Made by a program: the position numbers and the translations under genes
Assembly (NCBI RefSeq): GCF_018860665.1
Contig: NZ_JAHKPK010000055.1
Coordinates: forward strand, 124,001 to 188,000
Source of the DNA: Pacificibacter marinus
GTDB taxonomy: Bacteria; Pseudomonadota; Alphaproteobacteria; Rhodobacterales; Rhodobacteraceae
Length of the DNA: 64,000 bases
Direction of reading: 5' to 3'
Shown: positions 1 to 9,020 of the stretch, piece after piece
How the letters are laid out: every line of letters starts with the position of its first letter
How positions within the stretch are numbered: position 1 is the stretch's first letter
Notes under the pieces: model-generated
Database searches by the model: none
What the model saw: only the letters and a program-made list of their open reading frames with translations
Told to the model about the DNA's origin: nothing

Positions 1-12
1 TTTGGAGTGATC

Positions 13-420
13 ATGAGCTTTGTCGCAAAACGCCGAGGTGGCGGGAGTGAGCCAACATTACCTTTGATCAACATCGTGTTTTTGATGTTGATCTTTTTCC
101 TTGTGGCCGCGCAGGTTGCCCGCCCTTTGGATGCGGACCTGTCGTTGGTTCAGATGGACGATCCGAATGTGATTCCGCCGAGTGATGCGTTGGTCTTGCA
201 CAAAGACGGCAGGCTGACGTGGCTCGGATCAACCGTGACGATTGATGAAGGCTTGGCCGCGATGCGTGACATGCAAAAAGATAGCGAAGATGCAGAACAG
301 CTGCGCATTATGCCTGATCGCGATGCCCCTGCGCTTGAATTATTAAAAATTGCCCGTGCGGCCCATACCACGTCACAGACACAGAAGGTTATGATTATGA
401 CCGAAAAGAGTTTGCCATGA
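13..420 (+). CDS. exbD: ExbD/TolR-family biopolymer transport protein
   Basis: This is an inner-membrane proton-channel subunit that, with ExbB, uses the proton motive force to energise TonB. About 135 aa. It has a short cytoplasmic N-terminus, one membrane segment at residues 18-38 and a periplasmic domain, which is the family layout. The ATG at 13 is preferred over the GTG at 7 because GGAG at 4-7 sits five bases before it. The stop overlaps the tonB-like start by four bases (ATGA), so the two are translationally coupled. An exbB gene probably lies just outside the window. The membrane segment reads PLINIVFL, so the aspartate usual in ExbD is an asparagine here. Family assignment is firm; full channel activity is uncertain. 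Confidence 0.85.
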   Translation: MSFVAKRRGGGSEPTLPLINIVFLMLIFFLVAAQVARPLDADLSLVQMDDPNVIPPSDALVLHKDGRLTWLGSTVTIDEGLAAMRDMQKDSEDAEQLRIMPDRDAPALELLKIARAAHTTSQTQKVMIMTEKSLP

Positions 421-1292
421 GACCCTACTGGTTCCCCGCTGCGCTTGGGCTGTCAATCACATTGCACGTTTTCGGCGCAGGCTTGGGGCAAAGCGCACCA
501 TCGCCCGTGCTTGAGGGCGCAGAGGTTTCAGGCGTGGTGGCGCTAGGGTTGGGATTTGAGGATCTGGTCAAAGCGCGTGCTGGAGCCAAAGCGACTTCTG
601 CGCCCGTCACAGAACCTGTAACACCTGATGCTGTCGTGGCTGCGGCCACTCCGACAGTCATGGCCGCAATTGCGCCGCCCGCATCACTTCAACCCAGTCC
701 CACCCCAATGATGGCCGCAAAAGCGACGCCAAATGACGCGTCTCACGTGGGCTACAAACCAGCGCCGGCAGCAGAACCGACAATAATCACTGGCCACTCT
801 ATGACTGCGCAAACCGAGGTATCAAAACCGTCTGCCACACCTCCCATGCCGAGACCTGCGAAACGGCAAGCCGCAGCGCCTGCGCAGAAAAAAACGGAAC
901 CACGGCAAGCCAAAGCAGGAAATGCGCCGGTCAGCGCACGCAAAGGACAAGCCGCAGGCACGTCGCAAGGTACAAAAGCAGAAACGTCGAAAAACGCGAC
1001 AAAATCAACGGCAAAAGCAGCCGGTGATGGGGCTGTGCGATCGTACAAAAGCACTGTGCTGCGCAAGATCGCGCGTGTTCCTAAGCGCTCTGCCGGTGCA
1101 CGCGGCAAGGCCATGGTTGGCATCACCATTTCCGCATCAGGTGCCATCTCGAAAGTGGTGATTGTTACGTCATCAGGGCATGCAGGCATTGATAAAGTGG
1201 CCGTGGCACAGGTCAAACGCGCAGGACCGTTCGCGCCCCCGCCCAATGGCAAATCTATGAATGTGGTGGTGCGATTTGATAGTGCTGCGTGA
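417..1292 (+). CDS. tonB: TonB-like energy transducer
   Basis: This 291-aa protein should link the ExbBD motor to outer-membrane TonB-dependent receptors. An N-terminal hydrophobic segment (residues 5-25) serves as the anchor. It is followed by a long Ala/Pro/Lys-rich low-complexity linker (about 50-205) that would span the periplasm, and a C-terminal TonB domain (about 207-290) containing the GKAMVGITIS strand and a GPFAPPP motif. It overlaps the preceding exbD-like gene by four bases. Linker composition shifts from Ala/Pro to Lys/Ala-rich, as in many TonB proteins. The receptor it serves is not in this window. Confidence 0.85.
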   Translation: MRPYWFPAALGLSITLHVFGAGLGQSAPSPVLEGAEVSGVVALGLGFEDLVKARAGAKATSAPVTEPVTPDAVVAAATPTVMAAIAPPASLQPSPTPMMAAKATPNDASHVGYKPAPAAEPTIITGHSMTAQTEVSKPSATPPMPRPAKRQAAAPAQKKTEPRQAKAGNAPVSARKGQAAGTSQGTKAETSKNATKSTAKAAGDGAVRSYKSTVLRKIARVPKRSAGARGKAMVGITISASGAISKVVIVTSSGHAGIDKVAVAQVKRAGPFAPPPNGKSMNVVVRFDSAA

Positions 1293-1524
1293 GGTGGATT
1301 GAGGCCCTTATGTTCGACCTTGTTTGTGTTTTCCCGTGTAGATCTCGTGACGCAGCACCTAAGGGAGCCGTCGTTACGATCAACCTATGCACAGGGTGGG
1401 TAATACGAACATTTGGGGCAAAACGAGACAGCTACAGATTGCGAAATCAAATGGCGGCATGAAAACAACCCGTTTACATCTTAACCAAGCGATAAAACCG
1501 TTCAAAAAGCACGACGATTTCACG

Positions 1525-2637
1525 CTAATGAAACGTCCATAATTCCATATCTATCGCCCGCTCGTACCCGTGCTCATAAAGAGCATTCATGTAGGCAGAG
1601 GCAAATCGTTCTGACGGATCATAGACAATGCCAGCCGCGGGATCGACTGAGGTGATGAATAAATCGATGTTGTTCTTGCTGGAGAAAAGCTGGGTCGTTT
1701 GAACTGACGCCAGCGCGCTGGCACGGATCATTGTTGATAAGGCTTGCTGCGACACGGCAAGGGCCGAGCTTGATGTCGTGACTGGCGCGGGGTTTAGGGT
1801 ATTATTGATCAGCACAAACAGACGCCCGCCTGAAAATTTCGGGTCGGAGCTTGTGAGTGCAAAACTGGGGATGGCTAAAAATTGCATATGAACCCCGCCA
1901 TCAATATGGGTTTCTTTATAGGTCACTCCATTTGAGCTGTATCGCAGTTTTACAGGCGAAAAGAGCCCCGGAAGCGCCGTTGAGGCACGTATGATGAGGC
2001 GAAACAGATCATACTGACGGGCCTGTGCAATCGCACCCATATTCCAGACAAAGGCACGCGCGCTGTCCAGTTCAGAGGTCATAACAAACAGCCGTCCTCC
2101 CGATGCGTGACGCGCAGCGACCTGATCTAGAAACCTATCGGGCATGAAATGCGCGATCAGTGCCGCAAGCGGTGCTGTGTCGTATAAGGACCCGTTAAAC
2201 ACCGCCTGCATCGGGCGCAGTTGCATGATGTCACTTCCATCATGCGTGGTGAAAATGCGCGTGATTTCATCATCATAATTGGAGCCAAGAAAGGCAAAAG
2301 GCGCAATCAAAGCGCCGCTGGATATACCTGTCACCAGATCAAATTCAGGCCGCTGACCTGTGGCCGACCACCCCGTCAACGCACCAGCGCCAAACGCGCC
2401 ATCTTCGCCACCTGCGGAAATGGCAAGCATGGTTCGGTTGGTGATATTTTGTGACGGGTTCAGGTGATAAGCCCATTCGTCAGCACCGGCATTGGCGTCC
2501 ATACGAAACTTTGCGAAGGGATCAGCCTCGCTTGGTGTTGGGGCAGGCTTCAAGAGTGTGCTGGTGTTGGCACAGGCAGACAGAGTGCTGGCTGCGAGGC
2601 CCAAAAGCACCTTCCTGCGTGGCATAAGGGATGTCAT
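1525..2637 (-). CDS. patatin-like phospholipase, predicted lipoprotein
   Basis: A 370-aa predicted lipid acyl hydrolase. The N-terminus is a lipoprotein signal ending in the lipobox LSAC (Cys near residue 21), so the mature protein should be lipid-anchored. The patatin domain follows: a glycine-rich oxyanion stretch (SAGGEDGAFGAG), the nucleophile elbow GISSG and the DGG motif (HIDGGVH) that supplies the aspartate of the Ser-Asp dyad. It is a single gene facing away from its neighbours. A second ATG four codons downstream is an equally possible start. The substrate is unknown; related proteins act on phospholipids. Confidence 0.85.
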   Translation of the reverse strand: MTSLMPRRKVLLGLAASTLSACANTSTLLKPAPTPSEADPFAKFRMDANAGADEWAYHLNPSQNITNRTMLAISAGGEDGAFGAGALTGWSATGQRPEFDLVTGISSGALIAPFAFLGSNYDDEITRIFTTHDGSDIMQLRPMQAVFNGSLYDTAPLAALIAHFMPDRFLDQVAARHASGGRLFVMTSELDSARAFVWNMGAIAQARQYDLFRLIIRASTALPGLFSPVKLRYSSNGVTYKETHIDGGVHMQFLAIPSFALTSSDPKFSGGRLFVLINNTLNPAPVTTSSSALAVSQQALSTMIRASALASVQTTQLFSSKNNIDLFITSVDPAAGIVYDPSERFASAYMNALYEHGYERAIDMELWTFH

Positions 2638-2853
2638 GATTATCGTCCGATCAATGGTCTTGGGCAGTGTCGATCACGAGGTTCTGTCAAAAAGGTTTAA
2701 ACTTTGTCTGATGCTGGGCAGGCAAGGCATCGCGGTTTCACTGTCACACGCCACTATCATTTTAATCGGGCAATACGGTCTCGATACAATTGGGGCATGA
2801 GCGCCGCCGCTTTTGGGGCGGCGGGCTTTTGTGCGAGAACGGAAAGAGGTGTT

Positions 2854-3219
2854 TTAGCTTCTCGGCTTGGGCGGGCGCGCATCATGCATGGCTTGCATCG
2901 CTGCATCAATTTGATCTGCGGTAAGAGAGGCATTCTGACCTTGCAGGCATGTGATCATGGCCGCACGATCACTGTCTGAGGGCTGCGTTCCGGGGGCTGG
3001 TGGCTCGCCAAGGCATCCGCGTAATTGCTCCGGCTCAAGGCTCAGCGCTTCGGCCACATCATCCATCGGATTTGGACCATGTTTTTCCTGTGCATAGGCT
3101 TGTGGTGCAAAGGACGCGGTAAACAGGGCGACCAAGGCCAGTGCAGTCAGCGCTAAACGCATGGGCGTGCTGCGTGGCTTGCTGAATGCGGCGGCCTTTT
3201 TCTTTGATATGGTAAACAC
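2854..3219 (-). CDS. small secreted protein of unknown function beside a two-component system
   Basis: A 121-aa protein with a Lys-rich n-region, a hydrophobic core (LALTALALVALF) and a likely signal-peptidase site after QAYA. The mature part is about 78 aa, acidic and proline-rich, with two cysteines (GCLGEPP and TCLQGQ) that could form a disulphide. The GTG at 3219 is chosen because AGGAGAG lies four bases upstream; longer versions lack support. It is last in the minus-strand order histidine kinase, response regulator, secreted protein, with a 147-bp gap that may hold its own promoter. It may be a periplasmic target or accessory of the kinase, like CpxP/Spy in other bacteria, but there is no visible homology to those. 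Confidence 0.65.
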   Translation of the reverse strand: MFTISKKKAAAFSKPRSTPMRLALTALALVALFTASFAPQAYAQEKHGPNPMDDVAEALSLEPEQLRGCLGEPPAPGTQPSDSDRAAMITCLQGQNASLTADQIDAAMQAMHDARPPKPRS

Positions 3220-3366
3220 TTTTCTCTCCTGTGATGAGATTGGTTCGTGGGTATAAAGCCAATTTGCCAGATCATTAAGGAGCAGTTTTGCAGTCAATAT
3301 GCAGCGAGTGTGCAAGGGGCTAAAATCTTATATTATTTTGATTTTGTTATGAGATTTTACTTTTTA

Positions 3367-4044
3367 TCAATCGTCATAGGCATATCCAACACCATAAACA
3401 GAACGAATAGGATTGGCATCCGTGAGCTTGGAAATTTTGCGGCGAATGTTGCGAATATGACTGTCGATGGTCCGGTCGAACACATCCGCATCGTCAGGGA
3501 AGGCCAGCCCAAGAAGTTCATTGCGTGAAAAGACCCGACCAGGGCGCGTAACAAGGGCGGTCACCAGCATAAATTCGCGGCGGGTGAGATCAAGATAGGT
3601 GCCGTCCAAGGTTGCGGTCCAATTTTCGCTATTGGTGAGCAGGCGCCCAATGCGCGTGGGGGGGGTATCTTTGCGGTGGCCCGTACGGCGCAAAATGGCC
3701 TGCACCCGCGCCACAAGTTCGCGCGGTGAATAAGGCTTGCACAGGTAGTCATCAGCCCCAAGCCCAAGCCCCAATAGACGGTCAATTTCTTCGACTTTGG
3801 CAGTTGTCATGATAATCGGCACATCAGATGTTTTGCGCAATTCGCGGCAAATCGTTAGCCCGTCAACACCGGGCAGCATGATGTCCAACACCACCAAATC
3901 ATGGCGATTCTGCAAGGCCGTGGCGACGGCGTCCGTCCCCTCAACAAGATGGTCGACCGCCATGCCTTCAGCGATCAAATAATCGCGGATAATTTCGGCC
4001 AGTGTACTTTCATCTTCGACAATCAGAATGCGTGGTCCGGTCAT
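3367..4044 (-). CDS. OmpR/BaeR-family response regulator
   Basis: A 225-aa cytoplasmic transcription regulator. The receiver domain (about 4-118) has the acidic pair VEDE, the phospho-acceptor aspartate in VVLDIMLPG and the conserved lysine in CKPYSP. The C-terminal winged-helix domain (about 130-222) contains the LTRREF and DRTIDSHIRNIRRK segments typical of OmpR-type regulators. The ATG at 4044 overlaps the stop of the sensor kinase gene (ATGA), so kinase and regulator are made together. A start 11 codons upstream would lie inside the kinase gene and add a tail not seen in the family. Targets are unknown; the adjacent small secreted protein gene is a candidate. Confidence 0.9.
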   Translation of the reverse strand: MTGPRILIVEDESTLAEIIRDYLIAEGMAVDHLVEGTDAVATALQNRHDLVVLDIMLPGVDGLTICRELRKTSDVPIIMTTAKVEEIDRLLGLGLGADDYLCKPYSPRELVARVQAILRRTGHRKDTPPTRIGRLLTNSENWTATLDGTYLDLTRREFMLVTALVTRPGRVFSRNELLGLAFPDDADVFDRTIDSHIRNIRRKISKLTDANPIRSVYGVGYAYDD

Positions 4045-5528
4045 GGTGTCGCTTTCGGTAGGGTGACGGTGATGCAAAGTCCACCTTTCATCGATAATCC
4101 CGCTGTGATCGTGCCACTATGTGAGTCCACGATGGCTTTGCACACCGACAACCCAAGACCCGATCCGCCATGAGCGCGAGAGCGAGAACTTTCAGCGCGA
4201 AAGAACCGGTCGAAAAGTTTTGGCAGATCCTCATTGCGTGGGGCTGGCGGGGTGTCTTCAACACTCAAGTGCACCACATCGCCCTCACTCTGGACACAGA
4301 GCCGGACCGATCCGGGGGCATTGGTATAGCGGACTGCATTTTGCAGGAGGTTGTCGATTACTTGACCGATACGCAGGCGATCGCAAACAATGGGCATTGT
4401 GTCAGGCATATCGACTGTAAGGGTTAGGCCTTTGTCATACATTTGCGGGCGCGCAACAGCTGCGCAGCTGCGTGCGATTTTACATAGGTCTTCGCGATGA
4501 AACGCTGTGGTTAAACCCTTTTCACGCGAATGGGACAATATTTTCACATCTTCCACCAAACGCGACAGTCGCATCGTGGCTGCGTGCATTTGTGATAAGG
4601 TTTCTGCATCTGGTTTGCGGATACCGTCTTGCACGGCTTCGATTTGTGCTTGTAGCGTGGCCAGTGGAGTTTGCAATTCGTGGCTGGTGTTGGATATCCA
4701 TTCCCGTTCGGCTTTGTCCGTTTTTTCCAAGGTCGCCGCCAAGACATTGTAATGGTCGATCAACTGGCCCAATTCATCGGTACGTTTGAGATCAATACGA
4801 GTTGAATAATCTCCCAAGGCCATGGTTTTAGCACCTGACTCAAGCTGGCGGATCGGGGTCAAAACGTAACGCGCAACGATGATTGCAGCCCCCGCTGAAA
4901 CCAAAATCGCAATCAAAGCCGACAGCGCCAGCGAGGCATATTGACCGCGCAGAAAAAAGGTATCGCTGGGAGTTTTAGCCAACAGTGGTGCGCTCAGGCC
5001 AAGATATCCCAGCACATTTTGATCCGCGCATAGCGTATCAGAACAAATCGCGCGGCGTTCAAACAGGCCAGAGCTGTTGGTTGATCCGGCAATCCATTCC
5101 CCATCTGGACCGAGCAAAGTCAAACGATCGCCGATCTTAAACGTACCATCCCCCTCTGGGCCGCCTTTAGGTCCGCCGGGAGGCGGTCCTCCAAACATCA
5201 GCCCCTCAAAGCCTAAACTTTCAAAAGGGTGGTCTGGTGGTGGGCCTGTGGGCAGATCCGGTGGAGAGATATATAACCTGACAAAATCGTTCCATGCTTT
5301 TGGCGTGGCTGTCAGTTCCGGCCACCCCTGATCATTTGAGGCATGCGATAAAACCAATGCCTGCTCAAGCGCATCAAAACGGGCAAGCTCGCTGCGCAAT
5401 ATGTATCGCGCAAAGCCATCTCGCATTGAAAGCGCAACCAATACGGCCATGATTGCAACAATCACGATGGAGGTTGCAGCGATGGCGAGAAAGATGCGGA
5501 TGGCGAGGGAATTGCGAACAAAAGTCAT
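4041..5528 (-). CDS. sensor histidine kinase (BaeS/CpxA-like)
   Basis: A 495-aa membrane sensor kinase. Layout: membrane segment 1 (about 10-34); periplasmic sensor region (35-195) with a striking Pro/Gly-rich stretch (GPPPDHP, GGPPPGGPKGGPEG); membrane segment 2 (about 198-222); HAMP; HisKA with the H-box NTSHELQTPL; and an HATPase domain with N-box NLLQNAVRY and G-box GGSGLGLSV. The ATG at 5528 is preferred because AAGGA lies at the right distance. Longer starts add an unlikely tail. It is the first gene of a kinase-regulator pair with four-base overlap. Envelope stress sensing is a reasonable inference from the family; the signal is not known. Confidence 0.9.
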   Translation of the reverse strand: MTFVRNSLAIRIFLAIAATSIVIVAIMAVLVALSMRDGFARYILRSELARFDALEQALVLSHASNDQGWPELTATPKAWNDFVRLYISPPDLPTGPPPDHPFESLGFEGLMFGGPPPGGPKGGPEGDGTFKIGDRLTLLGPDGEWIAGSTNSSGLFERRAICSDTLCADQNVLGYLGLSAPLLAKTPSDTFFLRGQYASLALSALIAILVSAGAAIIVARYVLTPIRQLESGAKTMALGDYSTRIDLKRTDELGQLIDHYNVLAATLEKTDKAEREWISNTSHELQTPLATLQAQIEAVQDGIRKPDAETLSQMHAATMRLSRLVEDVKILSHSREKGLTTAFHREDLCKIARSCAAVARPQMYDKGLTLTVDMPDTMPIVCDRLRIGQVIDNLLQNAVRYTNAPGSVRLCVQSEGDVVHLSVEDTPPAPRNEDLPKLFDRFFRAESSRSRAHGGSGLGLSVCKAIVDSHSGTITAGLSMKGGLCITVTLPKATP

Positions 5529-5793
5529 TATCGTCCTTTGACATAAAAATGTGCAAAGAGGATGCATTTTTTAGTGCTCCTGTCGTGACACGTCCAAAGT
5601 GCGGTCAGACTTGGGGTTCTATACAGAGGGTTTATGCTCTTGCAACCTCATAAGAACTTCGGTCAGCGGTGGAACATCTGTGAAGTGTTTTGAGCCCAAA
5701 GCGGGCGGCTCCAGTTCCGTTCAATTGTCACAGTTTTGCAGTGGCAGGCAGTGCCGCTGTTCAAGATCATATCAACCTTTTGTCCAAGAATGC

Positions 5794-7569
5794 TTATAAA
5801 GGCCAGACAATCAGAATGGTTGGCACAGCGACGCAGACGACGATGATTTCTAATGGCAGACCAATGCGCCAATAGTCCCCAAACCGGTATCCGCCTGGCC
5901 CCATGATGATGGTGTTGTTCTTATGTCCGATCGGCGTGAGAAAGGCGCAGGACGCGGCAACGGCAACGGTCATCAGATAGGTATCTGGGTTTGTGCCTGT
6001 AGCCTGTGCAATCGACATAGAAATCGGAGCCGCGATCAGTGTCGTGGCCACGTTGTTGAGAAAATCGGATAGGGTCATGGTGACGATCATCAGGGCAACC
6101 AGAGACACCCAAGCCGGATAGCCAGCCGTCAGCGTAACGATTTGGTTGGCGATCAGTTCCGCCCCGCCAAAGTGTTCAAAAGCTTCAGCAAGTGGAATTA
6201 AGCTGGCAAGTAGAACGATGACCTTCCATTCGACGGAAGCATAGACCTCACGTCCGCTGACCAAGCCCAAAGCGACGAAAGCGATGACAGCTCCCCCAAG
6301 AGCCACAGACAGCGGAACAAGCCCTGCAACAGTTAAGGCCACAGCAAGCAGGAAAACCCCGATGGACAGCCCTGCTTTTTTACGTTGAACCACTTCGGTT
6401 TTGCGTCCTTCAATCGGCAGCGCGCCCAGCCATTCTGTCGCGGCTTCAACATTCTCTGGTGTGCCCAAAAGCAGCAAAACATCACCTGCATGAATGGGCA
6501 GCAGCCGGACGCGGTCTTGAAAACTCTTGCCGCTGCGTGCCACACCCAAAAGCGTCACCGAATGGCGTTGCAGCAGTTTGAGGCTTCTTGAGGTCCGACC
6601 TTGTATGCGTGCGCCATCAGGGACAATGACCTCGGACAATGTCAGGCCCGGTGCAACGACACCGCCCTCGTGTTTTTCGGACCCTGCGAAATCAAGTTTA
6701 GCTTGCCCCATAAAGGCTTCGATGGATTTGGGTTCACCTTCGACAACAAGGAAATCACTTGCGCGCAATTCCGTGCGGCGCGCAAGGCCGGGAATGCGTT
6801 TTCCGCGCCGGATAAGACCCAATATATGAACGTCCACCTCATTGGCGCTTGGATACAGATCTTCGACCACCATACCGTCTTCAAAACTTTGATCGCCAAT
6901 GCGAATTTCGGCGACATACCGCCCGATATGAACCGCTTTTTCCGCGTCATGCAGCGAGGTGCGCGCAGGTAAAAAGCGCCACCCGATCAGGGCAACAAAG
7001 GCAATTCCTGTGATGGCGACGGCAAGTCCAACGGGGGCAAAGTCAAACATTCCAAAGGGGTCACCCAAGGCCCCACGCCGATATTCTGAGATCACGATAT
7101 TCGGCGGCGTGCCGATCAAAGTGACCATGCCGCCAAGAATTGTCGCAAAAGACAGCGGCATCAAAGTTTGACCAACGGCGCGTTTTGCTTTTTGGGCGGC
7201 TTCAATATCAAGCGGCATCAAAAGGGCTAAGGCCGCGACATTGTTGATGATTGCAGACAAGCCCGCCGCGAGTGCCGCAATCACGGCGATATGAAGTGGT
7301 AAAGGCCGCTCTGGGTCAATCAGTTTAGACGCTGCCAGTTCAACCGCGCCCGACGATGACAGCCCGCGACTGACGATCAAAACCAAGGCGATGATCGCCA
7401 CTGCAGAATGTCCGAAGCCCGAAAATATGTCTTCGGTCGGCACCAAACCAAGGACCGCAGCAAGGATTAAGGCGCCAAAGGCGACAAGGTCGTATCTGAT
7501 GCGCCCCCAGATCAGTAGAGCAAAGACGAGACCGAGGAGAGCGAAGATTTGGAGGAGTTCAATGTGCAT
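5794..7569 (-). CDS. SLC13/CitMHS-type permease with two TrkA-C (RCK-C) domains
   Basis: A 591-aa inner-membrane transporter of the DASS/ion-transporter superfamily. About five or six membrane segments occupy residues 1-200. A soluble middle part (about 205-385) carries two TrkA-C-like regulatory domains, each with a hydrophobic beta pattern such as ASDFLVVEGEP and AGDVLLLLGTP. A second membrane half (400-590) contains an NNVAT motif matching the NNVAAL motif of the first half, the family's inverted-repeat signature. Proteins of this build move sulfate, dicarboxylates or other anions with sodium or protons. Substrate cannot be told. It stands alone, on the same strand as the downstream Gfo/Idh gene's neighbour but with a gap of about 185 bp. 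Confidence 0.85.
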   Translation of the reverse strand: MHIELLQIFALLGLVFALLIWGRIRYDLVAFGALILAAVLGLVPTEDIFSGFGHSAVAIIALVLIVSRGLSSSGAVELAASKLIDPERPLPLHIAVIAALAAGLSAIINNVAALALLMPLDIEAAQKAKRAVGQTLMPLSFATILGGMVTLIGTPPNIVISEYRRGALGDPFGMFDFAPVGLAVAITGIAFVALIGWRFLPARTSLHDAEKAVHIGRYVAEIRIGDQSFEDGMVVEDLYPSANEVDVHILGLIRRGKRIPGLARRTELRASDFLVVEGEPKSIEAFMGQAKLDFAGSEKHEGGVVAPGLTLSEVIVPDGARIQGRTSRSLKLLQRHSVTLLGVARSGKSFQDRVRLLPIHAGDVLLLLGTPENVEAATEWLGALPIEGRKTEVVQRKKAGLSIGVFLLAVALTVAGLVPLSVALGGAVIAFVALGLVSGREVYASVEWKVIVLLASLIPLAEAFEHFGGAELIANQIVTLTAGYPAWVSLVALMIVTMTLSDFLNNVATTLIAAPISMSIAQATGTNPDTYLMTVAVAASCAFLTPIGHKNNTIIMGPGGYRFGDYWRIGLPLEIIVVCVAVPTILIVWPL

Positions 7570-7755
7570 GTGTCGAATCTAGCCCAATTGTGCTGGCACA
7601 TACATCCCCATTCGCGAAGCGTCGTTTTATTGCTCTAACCTATGCAGGCTACAGGGGGAAAACTGAAGGTGACCGACGCATTGAAATACGACCACGGAGC
7701 ATGAATGATCAGAGGGCTTCAACACCATTTTGTCGGTCACATGCAGATTAATGCC

Positions 7756-8865
7756 TCATTTGAAAACCCACGCCGTATCTTGCGCTGAACTTTTTTGACA
7801 AGCTGAAATAAACCACATCCCGTCCATCGCAGCATCGATTCCTGGCAGAAGGTCGTCATGATGCGAACCGATGATTGCCTTTGCAGCATCGCTGTACAAA
7901 TTGGCGAAGCCCTCAAGATAGCCTTCGGGATGCCCTGGTGGGAGACGAGTCCAGCGGTCAGCCCCCACGCCCAATCCAGCACCGCCGCGGGTTAAGATCT
8001 GTGTGGGGGTGCCAAACTTGGTAAAACGCATTTGGTTTGGGTTTACATGGTCCCATTCAATACTGCCTTTGTCGCCGTAAATGCGCAGCGTCAGATTATT
8101 TTCACATCCTACAGCGACTTGGCTTGCCCAAATCATGCCTCTTGCGCCGCCTTTGAAGCGTAAAAGGATATGGGCGTTGTCATCGACCTGACGTCCATCC
8201 ACAAAACTGTGCAGCTCTGCTGACAGCGCGTCGGTTTTAAGCCCAGACACGAAAGTCAGCAGGTTGTAAACATGGGTACCAATGTCACCAATCGCGCCTG
8301 CACCTGATCGTTTGGGATCCGTGCGCCAATCGGCTTGCTTGTTTTGGATGTCCTCGGTCAGCCAATCTTGCGCATATTCGGCTTGAACCACACGCAATCG
8401 ACCCAGATCACCTCGCGCGATCATTTCGCGGGCTTGCCGCATGAGCGGATATCCAGTGTAATTGTGAGTCAGGAAGAATTTTGCCTTAGACGTTTGGGTG
8501 GCGGCCTTTATGGCATCCGCATCTTTTTGTGTCGTTGTGAGTGGTTTGTCACAGATCACATGAATGCCTGCGTTTAAAAATGCGATCACGGGTCCTGCGT
8601 GCATGTGGTTTGGGGTCACGATTGCAACAGCGTCAATCCCGTCTGGGCGCGCGGCTTCTGCCTTGGCCATATCACTGTAACTGCTGTAGGCGCGATCCGC
8701 TGCGATGCCGAGATCGGCTGCTGATGCCGCGGCGCGCTTGGGATCGGACGATAGGGCTCCCGCCGTCAAAGTCCACTTTGCGTCAAGACGGGCGGCAATA
8801 CGGTGCACTGCTCCGATAAACGCACCCTGACCGCCACCAACCATACCAAGTTTTAAACGTTTCAT
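7756..8865 (-). CDS. Gfo/Idh/MocA-family oxidoreductase
   Basis: A 369-aa predicted NAD(P)-dependent sugar or inositol dehydrogenase. The N-terminal Rossmann fold has the GMVGGGQGAFIG dinucleotide motif (residues 7-18). The family catalytic EKP motif appears as CDKPLT (about residue 106), and the C-terminal half has the GDIGTHVYNL segment with the conserved Asp and His. Closest in style to proteins annotated as inositol 2-dehydrogenase-like or glucose-fructose oxidoreductase-like. No sugar transporter or epimerase sits beside it, so the substrate remains open. Confidence 0.85.
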   Translation of the reverse strand: MKRLKLGMVGGGQGAFIGAVHRIAARLDAKWTLTAGALSSDPKRAAASAADLGIAADRAYSSYSDMAKAEAARPDGIDAVAIVTPNHMHAGPVIAFLNAGIHVICDKPLTTTQKDADAIKAATQTSKAKFFLTHNYTGYPLMRQAREMIARGDLGRLRVVQAEYAQDWLTEDIQNKQADWRTDPKRSGAGAIGDIGTHVYNLLTFVSGLKTDALSAELHSFVDGRQVDDNAHILLRFKGGARGMIWASQVAVGCENNLTLRIYGDKGSIEWDHVNPNQMRFTKFGTPTQILTRGGAGLGVGADRWTRLPPGHPEGYLEGFANLYSDAAKAIIGSHHDDLLPGIDAAMDGMWFISACQKSSAQDTAWVFK

Positions 8866-8971
8866 AGACCTAACATCCTTTTAGTTTACGCCTGATCTCG
8901 CGCGTGATTTTCTTGTCTAGCGTTTGGCCTTGTCTTGGTTCATTCAGGCAGCATGGGTTTGAAAAAACACA

Positions 8972-8999
8972 AAACGGCTCGCAAAATTGCGAGCCGTTT
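8972..8999 (-). terminator. Rho-independent terminator of fabI
   Basis: Perfect 11-bp inverted repeat (AAACGGCTCGC) with a 6-base loop, followed on the minus strand by a T-rich run. It lies just beyond the fabI stop. Confidence 0.85.
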
Positions 9000-9020
9000 C
9001 ATTTTGGATATCACGTTGCC

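Noticed and set aside
752-1252. 166-codon frame opposite the tonB-like gene
   Set aside because: Antisense of a low-complexity linker; cysteine- and alanine-rich with no family match.
2802-2823. GC-rich hairpin as terminator of the small secreted protein gene
   Set aside because: The minus strand has no T run after the stem, so intrinsic termination in that direction is doubtful.
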